From the NCBI GenBank assembly GCA_958436995.1, contig CAUBMI010000004.1, forward strand, positions 10,235 to 74,234: a stretch of 64,000 nt of DNA. Reading direction: 5' to 3'. This document shows positions 42,208 to 50,903 of the stretch, piece by piece. Made by a program: the position numbers and the translations under genes. The notes beneath the pieces are model-generated. The model was not told the DNA's origin and did not search any database. It was given only the letters and a program-made list of their open reading frames with translations. This DNA comes from an uncultured Collinsella sp. Its GTDB lineage: Bacteria; Actinomycetota; Coriobacteriia; Coriobacteriales; Coriobacteriaceae. Each line of letters opens with the position of its first letter. The stretch's first letter is position 1.

Positions 42208-43215
42208 TTACTTGCCGTCGTCCTGCTGCAGACTGTCCTGCTCGCTGAGGCGCGCCTGCCTGCTGGCCATGCGCGCGGGCTTGTCGGGATCGGGTACGGC
42301 CGTGGGCATGGGCTCGTCGACATGACCGCCCCACCAGCCGCCCACGAAGTTGAGCGTGTGGAACACATTGATCACGGCGCCGGGATCAATATCGCACACC
42401 AGCTTGATAATGTCCTGGCTCTCGTAGGTCGAGACAACGGCGTGCAGCAGATACATCTTTTCGCGGCTGTATCCGCCAATGACCTCGGCGCAGCTAATGC
42501 CATGCTGAAAATGGTCAACATAGGCTGTCATGACCTCGTCTGCCTTGCGTGTCGTGATCTGCAGCGTCACACGGTCGTAGCGTCGGTAGAAACTGTCGAT
42601 GGTCTTGGTCGAAATAAACTGGAACACGATGGAATACGCCGCATTGTCCCAGCCAAACATAAAGCCAAAGATCGCCAGGATAGCGCAGTTAAAGCCAAAG
42701 ATGACGCCCCAGATGGTCTTGCCTGTATGGTTGGAAACCCACAGCGCGATAAAGTCGGTGCCGCCGGTGGATGCGCCGGACTTAAGCGCGATGGCGGCGC
42801 CCAGGCCCGAGACCACGCCGCCAAAGATGATGAGCATGATCTTGTCGCCCAAAAACGGGGCGAAGTGAAAGATGTTGAGGAACAGCGACGAGAGCATGAC
42901 CTGCATCATCGAGAAGATGACGAAGCGCTTGCTGATGCCGCTCCAGCAAAGGAGCGCCACGGGGATGTTGAGCGCGAGCATGCCGAGCGAGATGTCGATA
43001 TGAACGCCGCCGAGCGAGGTGACGCGATCGAGCAGGACCGCGACGCCGGTGAGGCCGCTCGGAAGCAGATCGGCGGGGCGAATGAACGCCTGAATCAGAA
43101 ATGTCTGGAGAACGGCGGAGATGGTGACCGCCACGGCAGTAATGGCGCGGCGGACGATGGTGAGACGGCCGAGCACGAGCACGCGGTCCGTGAGCTGATC
43201 GATGGCGTTCGCCAC
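42208..43215 (-). CDS. YitT family membrane protein (DUF161/DUF2179)
   Basis: 335 residues from a GTG with AAAGGAG five bases upstream. Five to six hydrophobic segments in the first ~200 residues include the family motifs PADLLPSGLTGVAVLLD and LKSGASTGGTDFIALW. The soluble C-terminal DUF2179 domain (about 205-285) contains VTLQITTRKADEVMTAYV and GGYSREKMYLLHAVVSTYE. The function of the family is unknown; transport is presumed. It follows the HAD gene in the same direction across a 353-base gap with an inverted repeat. Confidence 0.88.
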   Translation of the reverse strand: MANAIDQLTDRVLVLGRLTIVRRAITAVAVTISAVLQTFLIQAFIRPADLLPSGLTGVAVLLDRVTSLGGVHIDISLGMLALNIPVALLCWSGISKRFVIFSMMQVMLSSLFLNIFHFAPFLGDKIMLIIFGGVVSGLGAAIALKSGASTGGTDFIALWVSNHTGKTIWGVIFGFNCAILAIFGFMFGWDNAAYSIVFQFISTKTIDSFYRRYDRVTLQITTRKADEVMTAYVDHFQHGISCAEVIGGYSREKMYLLHAVVSTYESQDIIKLVCDIDPGAVINVFHTLNFVGGWWGGHVDEPMPTAVPDPDKPARMASRQARLSEQDSLQQDDGK

Positions 43216-43350
43216 GTAGGCTCCTTTCGAAGGCAGATGTAATTGTGGGGCATGCCGGCGATTGTAGCATGGAGCGCGAGAGGGCGCTTCAATTCACCCT
43301 CTCTCGACAACCAAAACGAGCCAGCAGCTCCCCAACCAAAGAGCCAAATT

Positions 43351-43473
43351 CTAAGTGAGTAGACTTTTCGCGATCTACCAAGCGCACTCAAAACAGCCAC
43401 CTCTCCGACCTGCGGTTTTACTAAGGCAGATACGCTTTGTGCTCGGCATGTGCCAAAAAGTCTACTCACTTAG
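43351..43473. repeat. 18-bp inverted repeat with ~87-base loop
   Basis: CTAAGTGAGTAGACTTTT (43351-43368) and AAAAGTCTACTCACTTAG (43456-43473) are perfect inverted copies in the 353-base gap between the YitT and HAD genes. The remainder of the gap shows nothing recognisable. Confidence 0.7.
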
Positions 43474-43568
43474 TCCGAGTCGAAGCCAAACGGATCTAAA
43501 TCGAAGCCAAAATGAGCCAATCCACCGCAAGAGACGTGTGAATCCGCACTTCTTGCGGCGAATTGACG

Positions 43569-44198
43569 CTACAAAGCGGTCAGAATGTCGGCGAGGTTGT
43601 CGATGACGGCGTCGGCTCCCGTTTGGTCCAGGTTAACGCCCTCGTGCGGACGCAGTGCCAGGACGCGCGCGCCGGAGCGCTTGCCGGCCTCGATGCCCAA
43701 AGGCGAGTCCTCGATAACCAGGCACTCGGTAGGCTCCACACCCAGCGCCTCCATGGCACGCAGGTAGATCTCGGGGTCGGGCTTAAATGCACTGCACTCG
43801 TGACCGCTGATGGTGTAGTCCAGCACGTCGGTGATACCGGCAATCTCCACCAGCTCGTCAATGAGCTCGCGATAGGACGAGCTCGCGATGGCACACTTGA
43901 CGCCGCGCTCGTGCAGCTCGCGCATCACCGGCTCCGTCTGCTCGTTGAGCAGCTCGGCATACGGAACAGGGTGAACCGGGCTGTAGACCTGCTTGTACTC
44001 AACGCGCAAGCGCTCGCGCAGCTCAACATCGTCGGGCACCAGCGACTTCCAGATGGCAGGCTCGTTAGACCCCGAAAGATCGGGGATCTCGTCAAAGTGG
44101 AACCCCTTTTCCTCCATAAACGCCACGCGGCGACGGTTGTAGAACCACTCGGTATCGACCAGCACGCCGTCCATATCAAACAGCACTGCCTTGATCAT
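43569..44198 (-). CDS. HAD-superfamily phosphatase or beta-phosphoglucomutase-like enzyme
   Basis: 209 residues from the ATG at 44198, six bases after GGAGGAG; an ATG at 44204 abuts it. Motif I is VLFDMDGVLVDTE (nucleophile D8, acid/base D10), motif II SSS in CAIASSSYREL, and motifs III/IV are AFKPDPEIYLRAME and VIEDSPLGIEAGKRSGA. The cap insert is the alpha-helical type. Probably dephosphorylates or isomerises a sugar phosphate made by the adjacent PTS and SIS proteins. Confidence 0.88.
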   Translation of the reverse strand: MIKAVLFDMDGVLVDTEWFYNRRRVAFMEEKGFHFDEIPDLSGSNEPAIWKSLVPDDVELRERLRVEYKQVYSPVHPVPYAELLNEQTEPVMRELHERGVKCAIASSSYRELIDELVEIAGITDVLDYTISGHECSAFKPDPEIYLRAMEALGVEPTECLVIEDSPLGIEAGKRSGARVLALRPHEGVNLDQTGADAVIDNLADILTAL

Positions 44199-44213
44199 AC
44201 GCATCTCCTCCCA

Positions 44214-44246
44214 CCTGCCAAAAAGGGACAGGTTTATTTTGGTAGG
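44214..44246. repeat. GGGACAG hairpin, reverse orientation
   Basis: CCTGCCAAAAAGGGACAG followed by TTTATTTTGGTAGG; the near reverse complement of 32744-32776. Lies just before the HAD ribosome site, so it would be in its leader. Confidence 0.65.
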
Positions 44247-44289
44247 TTTTATCTGGTGTTTTGCGACGCGACAGACACGCCCCCAAAGC

Positions 44290-44320
44290 AAAAAGGGGAC
44301 GGGGCGCAAACCCCATCCCC
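44290..44320 (-). terminator. terminator of the SIS gene at 44355-45338
   Basis: GGGGATGGGG and CCCCGTCCCC pair on the minus strand and are followed by TTTTT. Confidence 0.85.
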
Positions 44321-44354
44321 TCTCAATCAACCCGTAAGGTCTACTTACTTGTGA

Positions 44355-45338
44355 TTAGTAGGAAAGCTTCCACATGTAGCGACGCATGGTCAGCGGGTGC
44401 TGACGGGCCTCGGCGATCTGGTTGCCGTACTCGCGCATAACGGCGAGGTGCAGCAGCGGGTTGAAGTAGGTGACGACGCTCGCGGGCACGGCGTCAGCCA
44501 GGCCGTAGTCCTTGGAGTCGATCAGAGCGACCTTGGCGCCCATGCGCTCAAGGAAGGTGAGGGCGCGAGCGTCCATCGGACGGGTAGCACCATCGGACAT
44601 GAAGAAGACGTAGGGCTTACCCTCGGTGGAAACCTCGAACGGGCCGTGGAAGTACTCGCCGGTGTTGTAGGCGGCGGCGTCGATCCACTGCATCTCGGTG
44701 AACAGGAAGGCGGCGTGAGAATAAGCCATCTTCTCGGAGGCACCGGAGGCCATGAAGTAGATCATCTTGTCGTCCTTGAAGTCCTCGGCGAACTTCTTGG
44801 CGAGCTTCTTGCAGTGCTGAGCGGCGTTCTCGCAGAGATCGAAAACGTTGGTGAGGCCGGTGATCATGTCCTCGTAGTGGTCATAGCCCTCGGTCTGCTG
44901 AAGGATCTCGAGAGCAAGAGCGATGGCATAGCCGGGCTTCTCGCACTTGGCAGCGTAGTTGGCGTGGAAGCCGTGGACGATGACGTGGTCGGCGTCGACG
45001 GTCAGAGCGGAGCCAGCCTTGTTGGTGAGGGAGACGACCGGGCAGTTGTGCTTCTTGGCGGTCTTGTTGGCCTCGACGGTCTCGGGCGTGGAGCCACCGA
45101 GGGAGCAGGTGATCACGAAGGTGTGCTCGTTGACCCAGGAAGGCGTGTCGTAGTTGAACTCGTTAGCGGTGAAGATCTGAACGTTCAGCTTGTCCGTGTT
45201 GTTGGCCAGGAAGTACTTGGCGGGGTAAAGGTCGGACATGGAAGCACCGCAGCCGACGAAAGCGACGCTGTGAATCTCGTGGTTGGACAGGACGTCAGCG
45301 ACGATCTGCTTAGGGAGGTTAAGGTCGATCTCGTACAT
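44355..45338 (-). CDS. SIS-domain deglycase, FrlB/GfrF-like, third copy
   Basis: 327 residues from the ATG at 45338, nine bases after AGGA. The first SIS domain has VAFVGCGASMSDLYPAKYF and CSLGGSTPETVE; the second has YFMASGASEKMAYSHAAF and NTGEYFHGPFEV. The C-terminus HPLTMRRYMWKLSY is the deglycase tail. It lies directly after PTS IIAB-IIC-IID, as in loci that import glycated amines as 6-phosphates and split them. Specificity (fructose- or glucose-amine conjugate, or amino sugar) is not readable. Confidence 0.83.
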   Translation of the reverse strand: MYEIDLNLPKQIVADVLSNHEIHSVAFVGCGASMSDLYPAKYFLANNTDKLNVQIFTANEFNYDTPSWVNEHTFVITCSLGGSTPETVEANKTAKKHNCPVVSLTNKAGSALTVDADHVIVHGFHANYAAKCEKPGYAIALALEILQQTEGYDHYEDMITGLTNVFDLCENAAQHCKKLAKKFAEDFKDDKMIYFMASGASEKMAYSHAAFLFTEMQWIDAAAYNTGEYFHGPFEVSTEGKPYVFFMSDGATRPMDARALTFLERMGAKVALIDSKDYGLADAVPASVVTYFNPLLHLAVMREYGNQIAEARQHPLTMRRYMWKLSY

Positions 45339-45429
45339 CTGACACATTCCTTTCGATTTGTTGCGGCGCCACATTGCCGGACGCTCGCAGGGTTACCGTG
45401 GTTAGGACCGAGTCGCCGGCCCGTTGAGG

Positions 45430-45504
45430 ATGTGACAAAGGAACTGTCCCTTTGTCACATGTTAGGGATGGAAGCCTGCCTGGGGTATGGGATGCCAGGC
45501 AGGC
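45430..45504. repeat. two hairpins between PTS IID and SIS genes
   Basis: 45430-45460: perfect 12-bp stem ATGTGACAAAGG with loop AACTGTC, related to the GGGACAG family. 45474-45504: perfect 10-bp stem GCCTGCCTGG. Neither has a T-run on the minus strand; both may stabilise segments of the operon mRNA. Confidence 0.65.
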
Positions 45505-45529
45505 CCCCGGGGGAAGCATTGGGTCGCGA

Positions 45530-46363
45530 CTAGGCCAGGATGCCGGCCGCGGAGAGGGCGATGCCGCCCACAATGGCGATCACGAGAAGCCAACCGGTGT
45601 TGACGTTCTTCTTGATGAGCCAGTACATAAGGCCGGTGAGGCCGAGGGAGATCATCTGGGGCATCATGCCGTCCAGGATGTCCTGGATAACGACGGTACC
45701 CTCAGCGAACTGCAGCGGGGTGGTGGCGCCGATCAGTGTAGCGATCATGCCGCCCACGGACATAAGGCCCACGATGCCGCAGACATACATGAGCTTCTCC
45801 ATGAGGTCGCCGCCCTGGAGCTTGCTCAGGTACTCGTGGCCACCCTGGTAGCCGATCTTGGCGGCAAACCACGTGATCAGCACGGAAGGCACGATGGAGA
45901 TGAGCATGGCCAGGATCGGGCCCATGATGGAGCCCTGCTGAGCCAGCTGGACGCCCAGACCAAAGGCGATGACGCGGATGGTGCCCTGGAAGAAGGAGTC
46001 ACCAATACCGGAAAGCGGACCCATGAGGGAGGTCTTGACCGCGTTGATCGAATCGGGATCGAAGTTCTCGGGATCCTTGGCGTACTCCTCCTCCATGGAG
46101 GCGGCGAGGCCTAGGACAAAAGCGCTCGTCTGCGGGGTGCAGTTGTAGAACGCCATGTGACGGTGGTAAGCCTCTTTCTTAGCAGCGAGCTGCTTGGGAT
46201 CGGACTCATCCGGATAGAGGCGATCGAGCGTGGGAACCATGCCGTAGAGGAAGCCCATGTTCATCTGACGCTCGTAGTTCCAAGAGGCCTGGATGGCCCA
46301 GGAGCGCCAGAAGAACTGGCTGACCTTCTTGTTCAGGGACACGTCCTTGGTTGCGGTTGCCAT
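45530..46363 (-). CDS. PTS mannose-family IID component
   Basis: 277 residues from the ATG at 46363 with AAGGAGGA seven bases upstream; longer frames lack this. Family motifs: FFWRSWAIQASWNYERQMNMGFLYGMVPTL, NCTPQTSAFVLGLAASMEEE and SLMGPLSGIGDSFFQGT. Membrane subunit working with the IIC protein encoded just upstream. Confidence 0.94.
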   Translation of the reverse strand: MATATKDVSLNKKVSQFFWRSWAIQASWNYERQMNMGFLYGMVPTLDRLYPDESDPKQLAAKKEAYHRHMAFYNCTPQTSAFVLGLAASMEEEYAKDPENFDPDSINAVKTSLMGPLSGIGDSFFQGTIRVIAFGLGVQLAQQGSIMGPILAMLISIVPSVLITWFAAKIGYQGGHEYLSKLQGGDLMEKLMYVCGIVGLMSVGGMIATLIGATTPLQFAEGTVVIQDILDGMMPQMISLGLTGLMYWLIKKNVNTGWLLVIAIVGGIALSAAGILA

Positions 46364-46376
46364 AGTGTGTTCCTCC

Positions 46377-47171
46377 TTAGTCTTCGTCGTCTTCGAGCGG
46401 ATCGTAGTCGGAATCGACACCGGCGGCTGCATGGGAACCGTTGAACTTGAAGCCCATGAAGACGACAGCCAGGCACACACCGATCAAAGCGACCGCGATG
46501 ACGGACAGGTTGAGGTAAGCGGCGAGCAGGAAACCGATGAATAGGAACGGAGTCATACCCTTCTTGATCATCATGGTGAGCAGCAGGGCCAAGCCGTAGG
46601 CGGTCATGATCTTGGTCGAAACGTTAAGACCAGTGGACAGCCACTCGGGAACCATGTTGACGATGGCCTGAACCAGGTCGGTGCCAACAAAGACGGCCAG
46701 GAAGATCGGCAGGAAGTACATGACGGCGTACAGACCGGAGCCGGCGCAGATGTGCATGCGGTAGGCGGTCTTGAACTTTCCGTTATCGATCGCGCTATCT
46801 GCCACATGGGTGAGGGCGGCGATGATGGAACGGAACACGATGCCGAGGAGCTGGCCCAGGACGGCGACCGGGATGGCGATCGTCATGGCGGTCTCGGCGG
46901 AAGCATCGGTCAGGCACGCAAAGGCAGCGGCCACGATGCCGCCCAGGACCATATCGGGCGGAACGGCAGCGCCGACCTGCACCAGGCCCATGGACACGAG
47001 CTCGACGGCGGCACCGACGGCAAGGCCGGTGGGCACATCGCCCAGCAGCAAACCGACGAGCGTAGCGCCAACGAGGGGCTGCTCGAAGTTAAGACGACCG
47101 AGCAGGCGGGAGTCCCACATGCAGAACACGCCGACGAGGCCGACGAGCACCGCACTGATGAACGTATTCAT
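46377..47171 (-). CDS. PTS mannose-family IIC component
   Basis: 264 residues, very hydrophobic; DSRLLGRLNFEQPLVGATLVGLLLGD and GAAVELVSMGLVQVGAAVPPDMVLG are the family hallmarks. An acidic tail (DYDPLEDDED) ends the protein. 36 bases downstream of IIAB and 13 upstream of IID. Confidence 0.94.
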   Translation of the reverse strand: MNTFISAVLVGLVGVFCMWDSRLLGRLNFEQPLVGATLVGLLLGDVPTGLAVGAAVELVSMGLVQVGAAVPPDMVLGGIVAAAFACLTDASAETAMTIAIPVAVLGQLLGIVFRSIIAALTHVADSAIDNGKFKTAYRMHICAGSGLYAVMYFLPIFLAVFVGTDLVQAIVNMVPEWLSTGLNVSTKIMTAYGLALLLTMMIKKGMTPFLFIGFLLAAYLNLSVIAVALIGVCLAVVFMGFKFNGSHAAAGVDSDYDPLEDDED

Positions 47172-47207
47172 ACCCTTCTCCTTTCAGTCAGGCAAACGCC
47201 TGGTTGA

Positions 47208-48131
47208 TTACAGCTTGGCGTCGATGTCGACGCTCTGATACGTAGGGGTCTGCTGGACGTAGAGCTTAATGCCCATGTCGAGCAGCTGGTTGACGTCGGC
47301 CTTCTGGGTGGCGTCGAAGAAGACGGAGCTGTCCTTGCCGCCGACCTGCTCGGCACCGTCGTGGTTGGCGGTGGCGCCCAGGTTGATGGCGTCGAGCTTG
47401 TAGCCCTGGCAGAACTGCAGCATCTCGGCAGTGTTGCCAAAGACGAACATGACGCGCTCGCCGAGGGTGTTGAGCTTGTCCATCTTGGCAAGGGCACGCT
47501 CAACGGTGAAGACGTTCAGGCGCACGCCCTGGGGCTTGGCCAGCTTAAGAGCGCCCTTCTTGATGTCATCGTTGGCGGCAGCGTTGTCGACGACGATGAT
47601 GCGCTCGGCCTGAACCTTGGTGGTCCAGGTAAAGACGACCTGGCCGTGCAGCAGACGGTAGTCAAGACGTGCGAGGACGATCTTGGCGGGACCGGAGCTG
47701 TGACGGGACGCCTTGGCCTTCTTGGCGGGAGCCGCGGCGACCTCGACCGGTGCGTTGGGGTTGGTCAGACCGGTGCGGGCCTCGTTGATGAGGGCCGCGA
47801 GCTCGGTGCCCTTGACGGGGGCGGGGCTCATAGCAAGCGTGAGCGCCAGCGGGATGTTGAAACCGCTGACAACCGTGAACTTCGTGCCGTTCTTGGAAAG
47901 CTCGACCATGTTGTTGTTGACCGAGCTACCGAGCATATCGGTTAGCACATACACGGTGTCGTCCGCGTTGAACGTGGCGATCATAGCCTCAACCTTATTG
48001 GTGATGGGCTCCTTGTCGTCACGAGCAAGCGACACGACGTGGACGTTCGACACGTCGCCGAGAACCATCTCGAGCGTGTCTTTGGCGCCTGCGGCCAGGC
48101 CGCCATGAGATGCGAGAATGATCTGATTCAT
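47208..48131 (-). CDS. PTS mannose-family IIAB fusion protein
   Basis: 307 residues. The IIA domain (1-125) has its phosphorylated H9 in ILASHGGLAAG and LTDMLGSSVNNN; an Ala/Lys linker (about 130-145) leads to the IIB domain with H162 in RLDYRLLHGQV. This fused layout is that of ManX, unlike the separate IIA and IIB of the 26.6-27.6 kb operon. First gene of the IIAB-IIC-IID-SIS unit; candidate operator at 48159-48175. Confidence 0.95.
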   Translation of the reverse strand: MNQIILASHGGLAAGAKDTLEMVLGDVSNVHVVSLARDDKEPITNKVEAMIATFNADDTVYVLTDMLGSSVNNNMVELSKNGTKFTVVSGFNIPLALTLAMSPAPVKGTELAALINEARTGLTNPNAPVEVAAAPAKKAKASRHSSGPAKIVLARLDYRLLHGQVVFTWTTKVQAERIIVVDNAAANDDIKKGALKLAKPQGVRLNVFTVERALAKMDKLNTLGERVMFVFGNTAEMLQFCQGYKLDAINLGATANHDGAEQVGGKDSSVFFDATQKADVNQLLDMGIKLYVQQTPTYQSVDIDAKL

Positions 48132-48158
48132 CTTGCCTCCTCCTTTTCGTTATGGTCA

Positions 48159-48175
48159 TTATAACGTCTTATACG
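48159..48175 (-). promoter_or_regulatory. candidate GntR operator upstream of PTS IIAB
   Basis: TTATAACGTCTTATACG, 28 bases before the IIAB start. Shares its core with 42146-42164, with a looser match at 49458-49477. Confidence 0.45.
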
Positions 48176-48335
48176 TTGCTTATATTGATAATTAGTATAT
48201 AAACCGTTCGCGGGTGAAAAACGACCGTTGGCGGGTTTAACGCAATCGAAACGATGGTCTTGGGTAGGTCGGCGCTGGCTAGGCGCCGCCCGATCAAACG
48301 CCGGGCGCTACCTGCTCAAACACACCGCCAATCCC

Positions 48336-49418
48336 CTATCGCACGAAGTACCAGGGGCTTTCCTGCACGGTGGGCTCCAGCGCAATGCCCGTGCGCTCGC
48401 GGAAGAGATCCATGTCCTGCGATTTCTCCGTCCACCACGCGTTGGGCTTAAAGGTCATGCTCTCAACGACATGGCCGACAAACACACTGTTGCGCAGCTT
48501 GGAAAAGTCGGTGTTCATAATCACGATGGACGCGAGCACCAAAACGATGCCCAGAACTTTGATCGCGCCGGCGGGCTCGGCGTAGACACCAATGCCCAGC
48601 AGTACGGTGACGACTGTCTCGAATGACATTACGACGGGAACTTTCGACGTCTCGAGCCCCATGGACAGACCCTGCATATATAAGATGTAAGCCACGGCTG
48701 TGGGGATGAGTCCAAAGCCAAGGAACAGCAGCAGCAGCTGTGGCGACATTGCCGCGGCGACATCCGGCCACGGAGCCGCGATAGCTGCCATAACCGCACC
48801 GCCAAAAACAAAGCCCCAAAACGTGACAGCCAGCGGGTGGACCGTCTTGGTTGCTATCCGGCTAAACACCGCGAGCGACGCACCACAAAGGCCTGCAATC
48901 ACGCCCGACGTGACGCCCCAAACCGAAAAATGAAAACCGGAAAGGTCGCCATTGGTCACCGCAAGCACACAGCCAACGATGTTAAAGACAATGGCAACGA
49001 GCTTGTTGAGGGTCACGTCCTCGCGATAAAGGACGCGGCCGAGCGCGACGCCAAACACCGGCGACGTGTAGAGCAGCACCGATGCCGTGGACATGCCCAC
49101 CTCGCGCATGCACTCGTAATAGCAGGTGTTGGCGGCAGCCAAACCGACGATACCGACAAGCGCGCAGGAAACAAGCTCTTTAGGGCTTGCCTTGAACAGG
49201 GTCAGCGGACCCTGAACCACGGTAGACCCCTCACCCGGACGGCAGCCCATAAACATCAGGACCGGCGCCAAGATAAGCGCTCCGACCAACAAGCGAAAGG
49301 CAGCCATGCTCTGGGATGAAACGCCCATGGCCGAGATGCCGTTTACAAAGATTCCGATGCTGCCCCACATAAGCGCGGCGATCAGCACCAGCACATAGCC
49401 CAGATTGCTCCTCTTCAA
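48336..49418 (-). CDS. EamA/DMT-family transporter in the carbohydrate locus
   Basis: About 360 residues. A TTG start at 49418 is preferred because GGAGG lies five bases upstream; the ATG at 49454 has no ribosome site. Ten hydrophobic segments in two EamA repeats (ALMWGSIGIFVNGIS...; WGVTSGVIAGLCGASLAVFSRI...). A soluble tail of about 50 residues ends the protein. Its place between a SIS gene and the PTS operon suggests export or import of a metabolite of that pathway, possibly the released amine; this is inference. Confidence 0.85.
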   Translation of the reverse strand: MKRSNLGYVLVLIAALMWGSIGIFVNGISAMGVSSQSMAAFRLLVGALILAPVLMFMGCRPGEGSTVVQGPLTLFKASPKELVSCALVGIVGLAAANTCYYECMREVGMSTASVLLYTSPVFGVALGRVLYREDVTLNKLVAIVFNIVGCVLAVTNGDLSGFHFSVWGVTSGVIAGLCGASLAVFSRIATKTVHPLAVTFWGFVFGGAVMAAIAAPWPDVAAAMSPQLLLLFLGFGLIPTAVAYILYMQGLSMGLETSKVPVVMSFETVVTVLLGIGVYAEPAGAIKVLGIVLVLASIVIMNTDFSKLRNSVFVGHVVESMTFKPNAWWTEKSQDMDLFRERTGIALEPTVQESPWYFVR

Positions 49419-49457
49419 CGCAGCCTCCTCAGTATTATTTCCAATATGTTTCATGCT

Positions 49458-49477
49458 ACGTTATAGTCGTTATATAC
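49458..49477 (-). promoter_or_regulatory. variant of the ATAACGTC motif upstream of EamA gene
   Basis: ACGTTATAGTCGTTATATAC contains two CGTTATA steps and partially matches the motifs at 48159 and 42146. Confidence 0.35.
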
Positions 49478-49520
49478 ATTTTTCAAGGCACAAATCGGCG
49501 AACGGGAAATCTCTCGACAC

Positions 49521-49669
49521 AAGGAGTGTCCCCAACTGCCGGCACAAAAGGAACATCCCTAACTGCCGGCAGAAAGGGAACGTCCCCAAGTGCCGCTCTA
49601 GCAGTTGCGGTGAAATAGTTCTCAAACAGAGGCTTCACACTCCCAAACAGGAACTATTCCACCGCAACT
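49521..49669. repeat. three tandem ~27-bp units and a 19-bp hairpin
   Basis: Units at 49521-49546, 49547-49573 and 49574-49600 share the pattern AAGGNA.GTCCC.AA.TGCCG. A hairpin follows with arms 49603-49621 and 49651-49669 (18 of 19 bases pairing) around a 29-base loop. All lie between the EamA gene and the SIS gene. Confidence 0.7.
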
Positions 49670-49705
49670 CATGAGGGGTATTGGGCTGTTAGGCCGCTCT
49701 ATCCC

Positions 49706-50698
49706 TTAGTAATCCAGCTTCCACATGTAACGGCGCGTCATGTAGTCCTTGTGGGTGACGGCGGAGAGCGCACGCATGTAGACGTTGTTGAGGATCGGGG
49801 CAAAGATCAGGTGGTTGAAGTACTCGCTCACGCTGTCCTTGATGTCGTTGAGGCCGAGCTCCTTGGCGTCGAGCTGGTAGACGCGCTCACCACCGTACTG
49901 GTTGACAAAGCGAATGCCGCGCTCGTCGTTGCAGCGGCTGCGGCCGACGCTGATGAGCTGGAACAGCGAGGTACGCTTGTCCAGGATCTCGAAGGGACCG
50001 TGGAAGAAGTCGCAGGTGTTGATGGTGCAGGAGTCGATCTGCAGCATCTCCTGCACGTTGCAGATGCTAAAGACGTAGGCGGCACCAAAGAGCGGGCCCT
50101 GAGCCATAACGTTGATGCAGGGCTTGTCGGCGTTCTGCTCGGCCCACTTGGCAGCGAGCGGACGGGTGTACTCGACAGCCTTGCGATAGATGGGGTCGAC
50201 CAAGTCGAAGGCGGCCATAGCGGCCTCGTACTCGGCATAGCCCTCGGTCTGCTGCGTAAGCTCCATAGCAATCATGGTCACGACGGCGGAGTTGGTGCGG
50301 CCCATGCAGGACTCGTCGACGGCCAGGCTGTCGTACTGGATCTTGTAGTCGCAGACCTCGGTGAGGCCGGACTCGTCGACATAGATGGCGATGGTGCTGG
50401 CGCCGTGGTTCTTGGCGACCTGGGCGGCGACGATGGTCTCCTTGGTGCCGCGCATGGACACGACGACGGCCAGGGTGTTCTCGTTGACGTAGGCAGGCGT
50501 GGCGTGCACGAACTCGTTGCTGGTGTAGCTGGAGCTCACGACCTGCGTGGCCTCGTGCTCCATAAAGTACTGGGCAGGATAGTTGCCGCCGTTGGATCCA
50601 CCGGCGCCAATCCACACGACGCGCTTGATGCCGCCCTTGTCTGCCTTGTCAGCCAAAACCTGGGAGACGACGTCCTTAACCTGTTCCTGAGTAGTCAT
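49706..50698 (-). CDS. SIS-domain deglycase-like protein, fourth copy
   Basis: 330 residues. The first SIS domain has VVWIGAGGSNGGNYPAQYF and VSMRGTKETIV; the second has INVMAQGPLFGAAYVFS and NTCDFFHGPFEI. The tail DYMTRRYMWKLDY resembles copy three. It is divergent from a GntR gene and separated from it by repeats likely to be operators, so the pair forms a regulated unit. Substrate unknown; phosphorylated amino sugar or glycated amine is likely by family. Confidence 0.8.
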   Translation of the reverse strand: MTTQEQVKDVVSQVLADKADKGGIKRVVWIGAGGSNGGNYPAQYFMEHEATQVVSSSYTSNEFVHATPAYVNENTLAVVVSMRGTKETIVAAQVAKNHGASTIAIYVDESGLTEVCDYKIQYDSLAVDESCMGRTNSAVVTMIAMELTQQTEGYAEYEAAMAAFDLVDPIYRKAVEYTRPLAAKWAEQNADKPCINVMAQGPLFGAAYVFSICNVQEMLQIDSCTINTCDFFHGPFEILDKRTSLFQLISVGRSRCNDERGIRFVNQYGGERVYQLDAKELGLNDIKDSVSEYFNHLIFAPILNNVYMRALSAVTHKDYMTRRYMWKLDY

Positions 50699-50736
50699 CG
50701 TGCATCAGCCTTTCTTCTCGTTTGATGCTCTCGATG

Positions 50737-50897
50737 GCATACAAGTTACATACATGTTTTGGTTATGTCGACTAGTTGTATGCTATATTTGTCTTAGAAA
50801 TTTTGCTGGTAAAGTTTTCGGCAAGCCATTACCAGCGGTTTTGTTGTCATGTTGGATACATGCTTGGTTCTGTAAGCATACAAGTTAGATACAGGTT
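50737..50897. promoter_or_regulatory. candidate GntR operators: two GCATACAAGTTA repeats
   Basis: GCATACAAGTTACATACAT (50737 on) and GCATACAAGTTAGATACAG (50876 on) match at 20 of 22 bases over the full repeat and flank the 205-base divergent region, close to each gene's start. Binding at both would control both genes. Confidence 0.65.
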
Positions 50898-50903
50898 GTT
50901 CGC

